Of a stretch of DNA of 64,000 nucleotides, positions 23,146 through 34,800 are shown piece after piece. The stretch lies in the NCBI GenBank assembly GCA_018881555.1, contig JACAXG010000121.1, forward strand, positions 749,717-813,716. Direction: 5' to 3'. Origin of the DNA: Amblyornis subalaris (Eukaryota; Chordata; Aves; Passeriformes; Ptilonorhynchidae). The notes beneath the pieces were generated by a model that was not told where the DNA came from, searched no databases, and saw only the letters and a list, made by a program, of their open reading frames with translations. Within the stretch, counting starts at the first letter, position 1. Every line of letters starts with the position of its first letter. Both the position numbers and the translations under genes were made by a program.

Positions 23146-26100
23146 TTGCCTCTGCTTTAAAAATGTTGTTATTTTGTTGGACGGGGTCCCGGCAGCTCTG
23201 CAAAGAAGGGAGTGGGAGAAATTCTTCATAGATGAATTTCCCGTGATTTATTTGCCGCCGAGTATCGTGCAACCGCTTGCCTTGCACAAGGCCTGTGCTC
23301 CCCACAAAGAGTGACAGGGGGACACGAGTGACCTGCAGCTCGTTTGTTGTGACCATCTGTCACCAGGGCCATGCAGCAAACCAGGCATGGAGCAAGGCCC
23401 ACCTCCTGCTCCAGGACCCCGGCAGGCTGGCACCAGCAGAGCAGGACTGGACAAAAGGCTTGTTTGGGGTGTCTGGAGCTCATGTGCTAAAGAAGANGAC
23501 ATCCCCACGGGGGATAGTGGCTCCAGAGCTCTTGGTGCTGTCCAAACAAGGAATAAGTTGGCTGCTTCTAGCTAAGAAGAAGCTCACAAGGTTGTTTTAC
23601 ACCAGCGCAGGAGGAAGGTGGATGAAATAAAGGGAGAGGCAGNGCAGCTCACCAGGAAAACATACATTTTGGCCTGAGGTATTCATTCATCCTTTTAGCA
23701 GCAGGTCCAGCCACAGTCGCTTTGACTGATAAAGAAAACTTTCCAAACGTAGGGTAGAGGTCAAATAAGAAGCTCAGACAGGAAAATACTCATGCTGGGT
23801 GGAGGCAAGAAGAAGAACACCCTTGGGGAGGCAGGTTGCTGTGAGCAGGGCTGGTGGGGGAAGCACAGGCAGGAGTCCGAGGGGCAGCCAGGGATGCAGC
23901 AGCCACCATGGAGCATCACAGACATCCATCAGGCAGGATGGCTCAGGAAGAGAGGTCACAGCTCCATGGGGTGACCCTCCTGCTGGGGCTGTCAGAGCTA
24001 CCAGGAAGACTCTGATTGCTTCTCCTTGCGAGAATGCATTTATTTGTGGGTAAAAATTAGCACCCAGCCTCCATCAATCTGCCATCTCTAGTTGGTTAAT
24101 TCACTTAAAGTGATCTGAAAAAATATATATAAAGAAAAAGACTTTTCCTTGTTAGTCACCTTCCAGTGATGTGTAAATGCTCTGACAGATAATTATCGGT
24201 GATATTGATTCTAACTAGGGCAGAAAANGAACAGGTGACTGCGAAATAGAAAGTTATTTATAAAGATGGAATTGAAACAAAATCCATCCTGCAGGCTTGG
24301 GAGTTTAAGGAGGAAAAAATGCCTTTACTGTATGTCTTTGCTCTCTCTGCTGAGGTCTGGATGCTTCCTCAGGAGCGGGAAGGCCACATCCCTAGAAACA
24401 ACAGGCTGAAATAAATAGGCAGCATGGCAACAGCTGAAAANAGGTATGAAAATCAGCCAGAGGGAGACCCCCAGCCCAAGGCAGAGCAGTCTGGTGCAGC
24501 ATCCATCAGGCTGAGCCGGTGCTTGCTCAACCCTCTGCAGTGGGACATCAATACTAAGATGCATTTTCAAATGGAAACCAAATTCTTACTGTGGCAAACG
24601 TGGCTGTAGGTGCTTCTTGCAGTGCTGGGACACGAAAAAACGCCACCACCACTGGTGAGTCTTCTCTGGGCGGTGGTAGTGGCTCCGCTTGCCTCTCCCC
24701 AGCTGGAGACCTGGCCCCTCTCAGTGCTGTGCTTTCAGGTCCTGCAGCTCGGGAGCTGCAATTCTCCCTGTCACAACACTGAGGCCCTTTTGCAGGCATA
24801 TCCCCGTGCCAGGATCCCGTGGGAGGCTGTGCTGTGGCTGCTGGCCCCCAGCTCCGGGCTCACTTTCCCCAGCAGCTCCGCCGCCCATCCTCAGCCAGCC
24901 AAGACCTAATTCTCTGGCCACAGACTGGAGGTGGCTCTCGCTGGGGAGAGAAGGCTTTTGCCAATTTGTTATTAAATCACAGCGCTATTCATGCCAGCAT
25001 CAGGCTGTCTGGGGCTAAATGCACAGGAGAAGTTACGTACCTGGGCTCTGCCAGACAGCCTGGGGGGGGTGATGCAGGGAGAGGTGGGTCTTGGAGCAGG
25101 GCTCTCCTCTTGTGGCCGATTTGCATCCTTGCCCTGCTCGGCCTCTGTTGCTGCTGGCTTTATGGCTCCCACCCTGGAGGGAGAGAAAACCTTTGGAGAT
25201 GTGCTTTTGGAAGCAGCAGAGCAGAAACTGCTGCAATGCTGAAGTCCTTTTGCTGCTTTATCCCTTGGTGTCCGAGTCGCTTGTCCTCGCCCCACCCAGA
25301 GCAACCGCTCCTGGCAAAGCTGTGACAGCAGAGAGCTACATACAAAATGGACAACTGGTCCCNGTTTGGTTCCCAGGACACCCCCAAGCTTCTGGGCTTT
25401 GAGGATCTGAGTGCCACGGGAGGTGACCTCCCCTGCCCCGGTGACGGCAGCCAGGATGTCTGCGTGGAGCCACGTCGCCCGGCGGTGCTGGTGTACCTGT
25501 CCCTGCGGAGAAAGAGCTCCTCCGGGGCCGCCAGCCTCGCAGGAGTGGTTACAACACAACAGGAAGGCTTATGAGCAGATGTGGTTCCTGCAGCCCTTCT
25601 GCCAAGGCTCTGCTCCACAGGCACAGCTGCGGGGAGAGGTTTATCCCGAGCCCGGTGCCGCATGCCCGGCGTCCGCCCGTAAACAGCTCCCGAAAGCAGG
25701 AGGGGGAGCGTGCGGCTCTCTCAGGGCCGACCGGACGGTTCTCTCGCTTGACATGTCCTCGTCTTGAAACAACATCACTTTGTTGAATTTTGTGGCTTTT
25801 TATGTGGAACAACATTAGCTCATCCAAGCCTGTGGTTTATTTGAAAATGAAATTCCGGTAAGCTTTTGTACCATCTGGCAGTGTCCAACCGAGCGNGGTT
25901 TAGCAAGAAACCACTGCACACGTGTGCACAAACACATACACACCAGAAACACTATAATCATCATAATCAGTAGTTGCAGGAAGCTTGGCATCATCAGGGC
26001 GAGGGAAGAGGGAGAAAATCAGTGCCTGACTGCTCTCCCGGCCGCTTGCCTTCCGTGGGGCTTGGCTCCTTCCAGCAGAGGGCATTTCTCGAGCCGTCCC

Positions 26101-26624
26101 TCCTGCGCCGCTTCTGCCCCTTCCTTCCTTCCTTTGACGTGAACTCCCAAGTAGATCCAGATGTAAATCAAACACAGCTGGGTGAGCTGCGAGCCGCCGC
26201 TCCGTGTCAAATTCACAGCTGCTGCAGGTCGCTGCTCTGCCTTCAGAGGGGAGAGGCTCTGCCTGACACCAGCTCAGGGCCTGGCCAGACCTGCTGAGGA
26301 GGGTCTGAAGCACACAGGAGAGGTTCGGGGCTCGGGCAAAGGCTCCTTGGTTGCTCCATGCAATAGCTGAAGTGGCTCATTAAGTGGGACCAGCCCTGGG
26401 TTCCCTCCTGGCTCCTCCGGTCCGGGCAGGAAGCAGGACACCTGGCGGATCCTTGTTACTTTGTACCATCCATCTCATCCTCTCTCTCCTGCTCCCACGT
26501 CTGTGCACACAGAGACCTGTGCCTGGCAAAGCTGAGAGAAGATGTGGCCATCACCCAGGTACACGGGAGACCACCAAGCATCCATCTGTCATCTCCCCTG
26601 CNAGAGGTCTTGATTATTTCTTCT

Positions 26625-26868
26625 CCCTGCTATCCCGTGATAGGACGTGGGAATGGTTCAAAGCTGTGCCAGGGGAGGTTTAGAGTGGACATTAGGAAGC
26701 ATTTCTTTACCAAGAGGGTGGTGAAACACTGGAATGGGATTCCTAAAGGGGTGGCTGATGTCTCAGGCCTGTCAGTGTTTGAGAGGCATTTGGACAGTGC
26801 CCTTAACAACAAGTTTTAACTCTTGGTCAGCCCTGAAGAGCTCAGGCTGTTGAACTGGACGACCTTTT
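26625..26868 (+). mobile_element. CR1 LINE fragment (3' end)
   Basis: The 3' non-coding part of a chicken-type CR1 retrotransposon in + orientation. Its recognisable blocks, in order, are GTGCCAGGGGAGGTTTAGA, GACATTAGGAAGCATTTCTT, GAGGGTGGTGAAACACTGGA, CCTGTCAGTGTTTGAGAGGC, and a GACGACC stretch where most copies read GATGATC. The usual ATTCTATG-type 3' repeat is missing or decayed. It is truncated at the 5' side, as nearly all CR1 copies are, and has no intact coding frame; the 91-residue open frame across it is not a gene. The type of 3' end suggests a subfamily different from the 31.3-kb copy. Confidence 0.88.
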
Positions 26869-27823
26869 CAATTGTTTTCCCCTAATTTCTTTCAGGTTTC
26901 TCTCTTCTTCCACACTCAGCTGTTCACAGACGTGTATTAAATGTGTGTGACAGCTGGGGAAGGGACAAGAAATGGTGGGGAACATGAGATGCTGGTTAGG
27001 ACATGTAGGGCCGTTTACTGTGAGAGCCAAACCCAAAGTCCACTGGAGCCAGTAGGCAGGTTTCCACTTACCCAGCAAGCACAGGCTGTCTACACATACT
27101 GACCTCTACAAACGGGGGGACAGAGTTGAAAATATATGTGGTAGCTTTAAAGGCACCTTAAATTATAGCAGAGGTCTGCTCTTGAGAACAAGCAATGGAA
27201 ATCTGAAGGATGAGCTGTGATAAGTCAGCATCACTGAAAGACTTCAGATCCACGGAGGTCATGCTCTGCCCTGGTCTGAGGGGACATTTTCCAGCAGCAG
27301 CTCTGCCTTTGTGTNACAGTGTTCGACTGCATGGACCGGATTTTTGATGGAAATCATTGTGGATGTCTCCATTCAGAACCGGCACCGCTGGATTTCAGTC
27401 TGCATTGCACACATTTAAAACGTGTGCATGTTCACCTGAGAGTATTTTTATTCNGCACTGGACATGGGGAGGTGGCTGAGGCTGGTGGAGGGCAGCAGAG
27501 GAAGGCAAGATGCCTTCAGCCCCAGCCTGACAGGGGCTGCTTTTTCCTGACTGCTGAGTCCCAGCTCCTTCCTCCACACCAGATCACCGACACCATCCCA
27601 TCCTCTGCCCAGCCTGTAGCTGCTAATAAAAGCAGGAATGTGGATCACCTGAGAACATCTCCTGTGTTCTTGACTGGAGAAATAAACTAAAATCAATTCC
27701 ATCCACAAAGGCCCAGGCAGCATTTCTGAAAGGTGGCCCTGGTGAGGCGCTGCACCGGCTGGGCTGCGGATGGGGGGCTGATGCGCTGCGATAATCCTGC
27801 TCTCATTCTTTTTTTTGCAAGGA

Positions 27824-27854
27824 TTTTTTTTTTTTTTTTTTTTAATATATATAT
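27824..27854. repeat. poly-T (20 T) followed by short (AT)n
   Basis: Twenty T at 27824-27843 run directly into an AT dinucleotide stretch at 27844-27854. This is simple-sequence DNA with no attached retroposon body identified. Confidence 0.9.
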
Positions 27855-29360
27855 AGTTTTGCCTCCGGCATATGCTGTACTAGTGTAGCAGCTCTTCAAG
27901 TGCCATGTTTTCCAGCGAATGTGTGAGTGACAGCACCTAAAAACAGCAGCTGTTACATAAATAAGGCTGGCGCTGCCCCTGCGAGCGCCGCGCTGGCAGC
28001 GGGGAGAGGGACCAGCGNGGCCCGGGAGGGGGACATCCCTGCCCAGGACAAAGTGGGGGACACCCCTGAGGGCAGCCCTGGTCACCAGTAACCTCCCCTC
28101 CACGTCCTGCCNTCCATCCCAGAGCGTCACCTCCCCGGGGCACAGGCTGCTGCATCCCTGCTGTTTGTCACCGGCCACGTTCCCCGTCACTGCCATCCTG
28201 TAAAACAGCAAATGGATAGAAAGAATAACCCCTCTAAACCACGGATCTCGTGGTTATTTTGCCAGTGCCATGCATGAGGATTCAAGCATTGTTCCAGCAT
28301 GATGTATGCTGTGTTTTAATGAGCAGCTTAATTATTTTACTTAGCAGGAGATGGCCAATAAAGTATTAAGAAGCCGAATTTAGGACTTGGTTTCCTTTCA
28401 TATTAAGATGCAAAAGTCTGATTTGTACTGCCTGAAAATTTGCTGTATCTCAGCATGCAAATACTCCTGAATAATTTAGGCTTTCTTTAAGAAAGCGTGC
28501 GATATACCCAGGAAAGATTAATATTCAACAGACGTCCATCATCCAAGCAAACACTTTTTTTTCCTAAAACTGTATTGAGTTCTCATAAATTCCTTTAATG
28601 GGACAGAAACCATCCTGGTTCTTCTTCNTAAGGTTTGTCTGTTTGCCTCAGTTCACGAACGTGGCAGGAAAACTTTGCCTGCATAAAGCTTAAAAATATT
28701 TGACCCCTTGGAAGGACAAGAGGGGATGTTCTTCAAACACTCACCCAGACCCAAAAGGAAATAACAAAGAGCACAGCAGGAGAAAAGCTGGGATCCGAGG
28801 TCCTGTTTGAGTTTGTAGGAAGAGGAGATGGCAGCAGCACATGCTCATCCCTGGATGGATGTGGCTTTGCTCGTACAATCCCTTGCTTTGGTGGACAGGA
28901 GCAGTGTGAAGGTCACTGAGGCACTTCCAGGTTGTGCATCCCACACTTGTAACTCTCCTGCACGTTGTACCGTGGCAGTCAGGAACCAGGACTCCCACGT
29001 TTCCATTTTGAGAGTGGAATTCACTCAAACATAAGAGAGAGAACTGAAATGTGCTGTGCTTCAGGCTCAGGTATCAGCAAGAAAAAGTTTTCTCTCTCTG
29101 ACACACCTACACCTGATGTATCTGTAGGGAAGATGGGGTGAGACAGCATCAGCAAAAGGTGTATGATTCACCCACAACAAAGTGGGTACAAAAAAAATCA
29201 CTAGATTGGGATTATAAAATAAGCATCAGCTTTGAAATTTATGTCTCTATTCATAAACCAACATTTTCTGGTAGGAAACTACTCCAGCAGAATATATTTC
29301 TGTGAATAATGGCAGAAGCTTAAGTTTCTCTGAAGTCTGAGGTGGTCTCAGGTAGCTCAA

Positions 29361-29397
29361 CCTCCTGGCAGGTAAGAAACCTCCTGGCAGGTAAGAA
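29361..29397. repeat. 19-bp tandem duplication
   Basis: CCTCCTGGCAGGTAAGAAA at 29361-29379 is followed immediately by the same unit with one mismatch at the last base, reading to 29397/29398. Each copy contains CAGGTAAG, a full consensus splice-donor sequence. No exon is recognised upstream, so the donors are probably coincidental. The near identity of the copies suggests a recent duplication. Confidence 0.9.
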
Positions 29398-31259
29398 TCA
29401 CCTTTGTGTTTTGAACCTGGAGCTCAACTTTCTGTGGGTCCAGGTGTGTTTGGGCATCAGCTTTTGTCTCACACACCTTTTGGGCTTGCAACAGCCCTGG
29501 CAAGGGATGGGTTACTGAGTGTGAAGTCACAGAGGCAGCCATCAACTCACAGCAGGGAAGAATTGCTCTCTAAAAACTACTATTCTAAACCCAAATGCCC
29601 AAGACATTGATCATTACCGAGGGTAACTGTAAAGGCTGGAGGGAATGAGCCGCTTATTAGGGGTGATAGGGTCACACAGAGGAATTCCAGGCAAACAGTT
29701 CTGGTGTAAATGATGCTGCTTTGGAGAAGCAAATAAGTTCCCTTAACTACAGGCTTGACCCTCAGAGCATCTTCAGCCAGTTCAGCTTCCCAGGATGAAC
29801 TTGTGGACACAATGCCTCTTTGGAAGACCCAAATATCCCTGTAAAAGCAACAATGAAACCCCCTGCCTCAATCCTATCAGTCCTTTAATTTAAAACATTT
29901 CGTGCCCAGGGCATGACTCTGCAGACATGGCAGATCCTTCCTGCCCGGTGTCCCTGGTCTCGGTGGAAGAGGCAGCCTGGCAGCAGGTCCAGCTGGGTGG
30001 GAACCAGGAAGGACTTGAAGTGAGGGATCAGGGAGAGTCTGCAAATTGCAAAACAACTCTCAGTCCGTGTTTGGGGGATGCTCGCTTTCATTTGCACATA
30101 AAACTGGTTGTGAGAAAAGGATATTCAGACCAAGGTGGTGCTGAGGGTTTTGCTTTCTCTCCCTTAGCCAGCGAGTGTGAACATTGATGTTTCCACAGCC
30201 GTGGAANGGTAACTTGAGAGCCTTCTGATCACTAAAAGTGCCTCCATGAAAATCACGCTTCACAGAAACACCTCACCAGAGCAGCACTGCTCTCGTTGTT
30301 TCATCCCCTCTGAGATGTGGAGGCANCTTGTTCCCAGCGACCCTGATGCCTGCCAGGAGCCCCTGTGCCTCTGGGAATGCAGGTCCCACTCCCAGCTCTG
30401 GGATACACCAGCTCCCCTTCAGCCCATGGTGACCTGGACAGCCCCTGGGGAAAGGAATGTCCAAGAGCACAGGCTCCTCCACCCATCTTGGCTCCATGGA
30501 ACCATGGGATGAAACACCTGTGAGGGTTTTTCCAACCTGTATCTCTTGCCTTGACATTCCCATATGATACAAACCTGCCTAAAGCTCTTGAGCCTTCCAA
30601 GGTCCTGAGCATTGCTATTTTCCATGGCTATGGATNTGAGACAACGCATCAGAAACTCCCCATGAGCCACCACATGTGGGAGTTTAGAGAAAGAAGAGTG
30701 TCTGGNAGCATTTTGGAAGCCAGGGCTTGGTATTTTATTGAAGTGCTGGGCCTGACAGGAAGGATATAAACACTGCCATAAAAGATATCCCAATGACTAG
30801 TCCCTTCGTTTCAAGTTGCCAAGTCAGGTAAGACTATTTATTTCAATAAATAGTCAAGGAAGTGTCTTCAATTAAGTGACAGCTTGTTCCCATACTGCAA
30901 TTAAATTTGAAGCTCAATTACTATTGTATAAGTCAATGGCATAGACAGGATTATTACAGGAAAATCCCTGGAGATGCCAAGACTGGTGCAGAGAGGTGGA
31001 AGTGGGAGTTCAATGTGGGCTTTTGCAGCAGTGCTACAAAGCTGAATGCAGCCCAGGCCCGACCATGCTGCTGGGCTGGTCCTGGGCTGCATCCTGGCAG
31101 AACACACCCAGCATCTGTCATGGAATCGCCAAAAACTCCTGTCTCCTCCCTGCAAAGGGGTGTGTGAAAGCAGGTACCAGCCCTGAGAAAATCAGTGCAG
31201 GCTGGACATCAGCTCCTGGGGCTGGATGGCCCAGCAGTGTGCACTGCCAGAACCCCCCT

Positions 31260-31821
31260 GTGCTGGGCTGAGCCCCCAGCGTGGGCAGCAGGGGAGGGGG
31301 GGATTGTGCCCCTCTGCCCCCTCTGCTGAGACCCCACCTGCAGAGCTGCCCCAGCCCTGGGCCCAGCACAGGAAGGACGTGGAGCTGCTGGAGCCAGGCC
31401 AGGGCAGGGACACCAAGGGGATCAGAGGGATGGAGCAGCTCTGCTGGGAGGAAAGGCTGGGAGAGTTGGGATTGTGCAGCCTGGAGAAGAGAAGGCTTTG
31501 AGGAAACCACATTGCTGCTTTTTCAGTACTTAAAGGGAGCTTATAAAAAAGATTTTAGCAGGACCTGTAGCAATAGAAAAAGGGGTAATGGTTTTGAACT
31601 AAAAGANGGTCAATTTAGATTAGATATTAGGAAGAAGTATTTTACAATGAGGGTGCTTTACATTGGAATAGGCTGCCTGAAGAGGCNGTGGATGCCCCTT
31701 CCCTAGAAACATTCATGGTCAGGTTGGATGGGGCTCTGNGCCACCTGATGCAGTTGAAGATGCCCCTGCTCATTGCAGGGGGGTTGGGTTAGATGACCTT
31801 TAACGGTGCCTTCCATCCCAG
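31260..31821 (+). mobile_element. CR1 LINE fragment, longer copy (3' end)
   Basis: About 560 bases of a chicken-type CR1 in + orientation. In order, it shows CTGAGACCCCACCTG, CAGGAAGGACGTGGAGCTG, GAGAGTTGGGATTGTGCAGC, CTGGAGAAGAGAAGGCT, a decayed AAAAGGGGTAATGGTTTTGA, TTTAGATTAGATATTAGGAA, GGTCAGGTTGGATGGGGCT and GGGTTAGATGACCTTTA. It ends near TTCCATCCCAG without a clear ATTCTATG tail. The 5' limit is fuzzy, and sequence back to about 31020 may also belong. No functional reverse transcriptase frame remains. Differences from consensus are moderate, so it is not a recent insertion. Confidence 0.92.
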
Positions 31822-34800
31822 ATTCTTGGGCGACTCCCCATCCCTGTGTCCGGCCGCTGCCGGGCGGCTGTGGCCGCGCGTGGGAGCTCCAGCACGAGCA
31901 TGCCTTTGCGTGCTCTGGGCTNGTTATCCTGCCGGGCTGCCCAGCACCTCTCCCTCCCCACCTCCTCTTCCCNGGGAGGGAGAGGTTTCTCCAGCTGCAG
32001 CACAGCCTCAGTGGGCTGTGCCGGAGGGGGACAAACCCCGGCACCGGCAGGGCCGAGGACCCCCCGAGGTGAAGGACCACCCCTCCCACTGCTCCCCGAG
32101 GGCAGCCCTGGACACGTCTGCTGGTGTCCAGCTCGCAGCTGTTTTCCCTCGGCTCGGCTCTGGTTACTGCCCGAGANCTCCACTCCATCCCTGCAGCTTC
32201 CAAGTCCTTCAGCTGCCTCTCCTGTTTGTGCCGAAGGATGAGGAAAGGGACCAAAGCCTAAACTGTGTGTTCCCACTCCAAGGGACAAACAAGAAGAGCA
32301 TCATCACATTTACTTGGCTCGCATTTCGTGAAATAATTTTAAAAAAATCTGTAGTTTTGGAGAACCTGGGTGGTAATCCCAAGCACAGGGGTTCAGACCT
32401 CACACTGCTGGGGTGGTGCAGCAACCGTGGCTGGCTCGGGGCCTCAGTGCAGCTTGAGCTCAGGGCACTTTTGACCATGGTGAACTTCTTTTTGGAAAGT
32501 GGGGGTGGATTTTTGCCCCCCATTTGAATTCGTTCATGAAGTTCAAAAGGAAACGCTGCCTCTGAGCTGCCTGTAGATAAGTCTAAGATAATGAATAAAC
32601 TTTCCACCAAAAAAGAAAATGGTACTGATGGAATTACTGCTCATACACACAAAAATCTCCCTTTGTAATGCAATACAGCAATTATCTGATAATTTTATTC
32701 CTTAAAATAAAGTTATCTTTCTTTTATCCATCCTTGCCAAGTGATGTCCTGTTAGGAAGAATTTTCTTGCCCTTGCCTGTCCTTTCCAGCTGCTGCTCGN
32801 GTTCCAGGTGTCACAGCGTCACGCTCACATTTCTTTCCAGCTCTGCGTGAAGCAACGCCAGGGCTGCACAAAGCAAAGGCTTTTCATAAGCCCTTTACCC
32901 TCCCGCTGTGATTTCCAGCACGGGACACTGCAGAAAGCCTGATGCTGAGGGCTTCACNGGGAGCCATGGATTTGACCAGCTGCCCATGGCCAGCCAACGT
33001 GACCGCAGGCTTTGCCACACCGCTGCGCTCGGCGGTCAGCAGCGCGGCGCGCTCCGTGCTTTCTCTTCCCGTGTGCCTGTGGGAGNGCCAGGATGTCCCC
33101 TGGGGGTGGGCACTCATCCTGTGGATGTGGACTCGCGCTCCAAACTTCTGCTTTTCTCCTCTGAGCGGAGCAGGCGCCGCAGCCTCTCCTCTCTGTGCTC
33201 TCAGCGAGCTTTGGTGCCAGTGCTGGGGATCACCTCCAGGCACGAGGAACCAGCCCAGCCCCATTGTCTCCTCCACACTTCATCTGCCGCCAAGGAAAGT
33301 GCCAATTACTGCCAGCTGTCCTGGGCTGCTTGTTGCAGGCCTGAGAGGGGGGCCTGGATCTGGGCCCCCTCTCTTGTTTTCTCTTTTTGGCATCTGGCTC
33401 CCTCAGTCTGCCCATTGATGTCCAGGGATTTCCTAAAAAAAAAAAAAGAAAAAAATCCTTATTCAGACAGCTTGACGTTCAGTGCCCTGCTTTATTTCAT
33501 ATGTTTGAAATATAATAGATTAGTATTAAAATAATGTGGTAATAACTCCCCATACTGTGAGGATGCTCAGAAGCCAGAGCAGCGTGGCCTGGGGGACGTG
33601 CAGCCCTCTTGCCCATCTGCACTTACTGGTCCCATGGCTGCTTTCCAAGTCCAGCACAACCAGCAAGGGGAAATCAAGAGGCATCTCCCAAAAGGAAACA
33701 CTTCTGGGTTTCAGGTGGTTGGCAGCGTCNTGGTGCCACCAGAGTAAGCTGAGATGTCACCAAACAGTAGTAGCACATTTCCCAGCACAGGTTAGCTCAT
33801 TTGGCCACCATTCCCAAGTGATGAGGACCTTTGCTGGGGTTTAAGCCTCCCCACGGGGCTGAGTGGGTTAATATAGGCCCATCCCCTCACCACTGGCATG
33901 CTGGTGAGGGGTGTGAGTTGTGTTTGAGCCTGATGTGGGACATGTGTGTCCTGTGAGGTGTCACAGAGCCTNGAGGCGCACCCTTTGGCACCAGGGCACC
34001 ACATCCCCCCGAGGCCATCCTGCCCTGCTGAGAGTGAGCAGGACCCAGGCCATGGCTTTATGCCCTGGGGTGGTCTGAGCTGAGGCAGCACAAACAGGTC
34101 CTAGTTCTGAGAGGTATCTCACCTTCAGGGCCCCAGCACAGAGCCAGGCAGGAAAGACGGAGCTGGAAAGATTTTGCCACAGAGCAGGGGGCAAAGCAAA
34201 CGCTCATTTTTGTCTGAAGCTGTTGCTTGGTCACACAACTCACGTTCCTGCCCCTGTCAGTAATGCCCAGGCACCAGTTGGCTCCCCCAGGTTCGCGAGC
34301 GGCGCGTGGCAGACGCCGTAGCCGGTCNTGCAGCCATAGCGTGTTTGCAATTTATAGCCGACTTCCTCAGAGCCCTGCTAAGTCACTAAGCAGCCTTGCG
34401 GTCTGAGCGAAGGTTTAGGAGCCAGGAAAATCTGGGATGAATCATTTGCTCACGCACTGGTGACCTGAGAAAATCAGTTGACCTCCTTGTGCCCGGGCGG
34501 CGAGAGCGGCCACNAGGAGCCCTGCAGAAGTCAGGGGCTCGCCTGGCTCCGGCCAAGAGCGAGTTCCTGGCCCTCCAGCAATCTTGGAATGCACGGGGTG
34601 TGTCCCAGGGCCAGGATCCCACAGAGCTGCAGGCATTCGNGCTCCCTCGACGGGGGTGCCAGCCCCGAGTCCTTTGGAAGCCGAGGGAAGACTTTCAGAG
34701 GTTTCTGTGCGTTGCAGCTCGGGACTCACTCGCTCCCCTCCGTTGTCTGTCTGGATTTTGAATAGCTCATATAATATGTTAAAAATGACAATTAAAACAT

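Larger units (their letters stand above)
12056..26620. other. Intergenic region between SSPN and ITPR2, left part
   Basis: No convincing gene in these 14.5 kb. Long open frames occur on both strands at 12.9-14.3, 15.1-16.0, 19.5-20.1 and 21.5-22.5 kb. They overlap each other in several frames and coincide with GC-rich DNA, where stops are rare by composition; none resembles a known protein. Contents that can be named are CpG-island-like blocks (13.3, 15.3, 15.9 and 19.6 kb), a poly-T run (15598-15618), and old palindromic repeat remnants at about 14.74-14.98 and 23.12 kb. The rest is unremarkable unique-looking DNA. Confidence 0.7.
26869..31259. other. Intergenic region, middle part
   Basis: No gene is recognised. 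Named contents are a T/AT low-complexity stretch at 27824-27854 and a 19-bp tandem duplication at 29361-29397. A GC-rich segment lies at 27.95-28.15 kb. 28.25-28.6 kb is AT-rich and CpG-poor and has the look of a conserved non-coding element, but this cannot be judged without an alignment. Bases near 31020-31110 share some wording with the interior of CR1 and may be a decayed extension of the next element. Confidence 0.65.

Noticed and set aside
26544..26819. A 91-residue frame containing RVDIRKHFFTKRVVKHW
   Set aside because: This is the translated 3' non-coding part of a CR1 LINE, a common false gene call in birds.
31793..32527. A 244-residue + strand open frame
   Set aside because: It starts inside the CR1 tail and continues through GC-rich DNA; it has no homology and is open on the other strand too.
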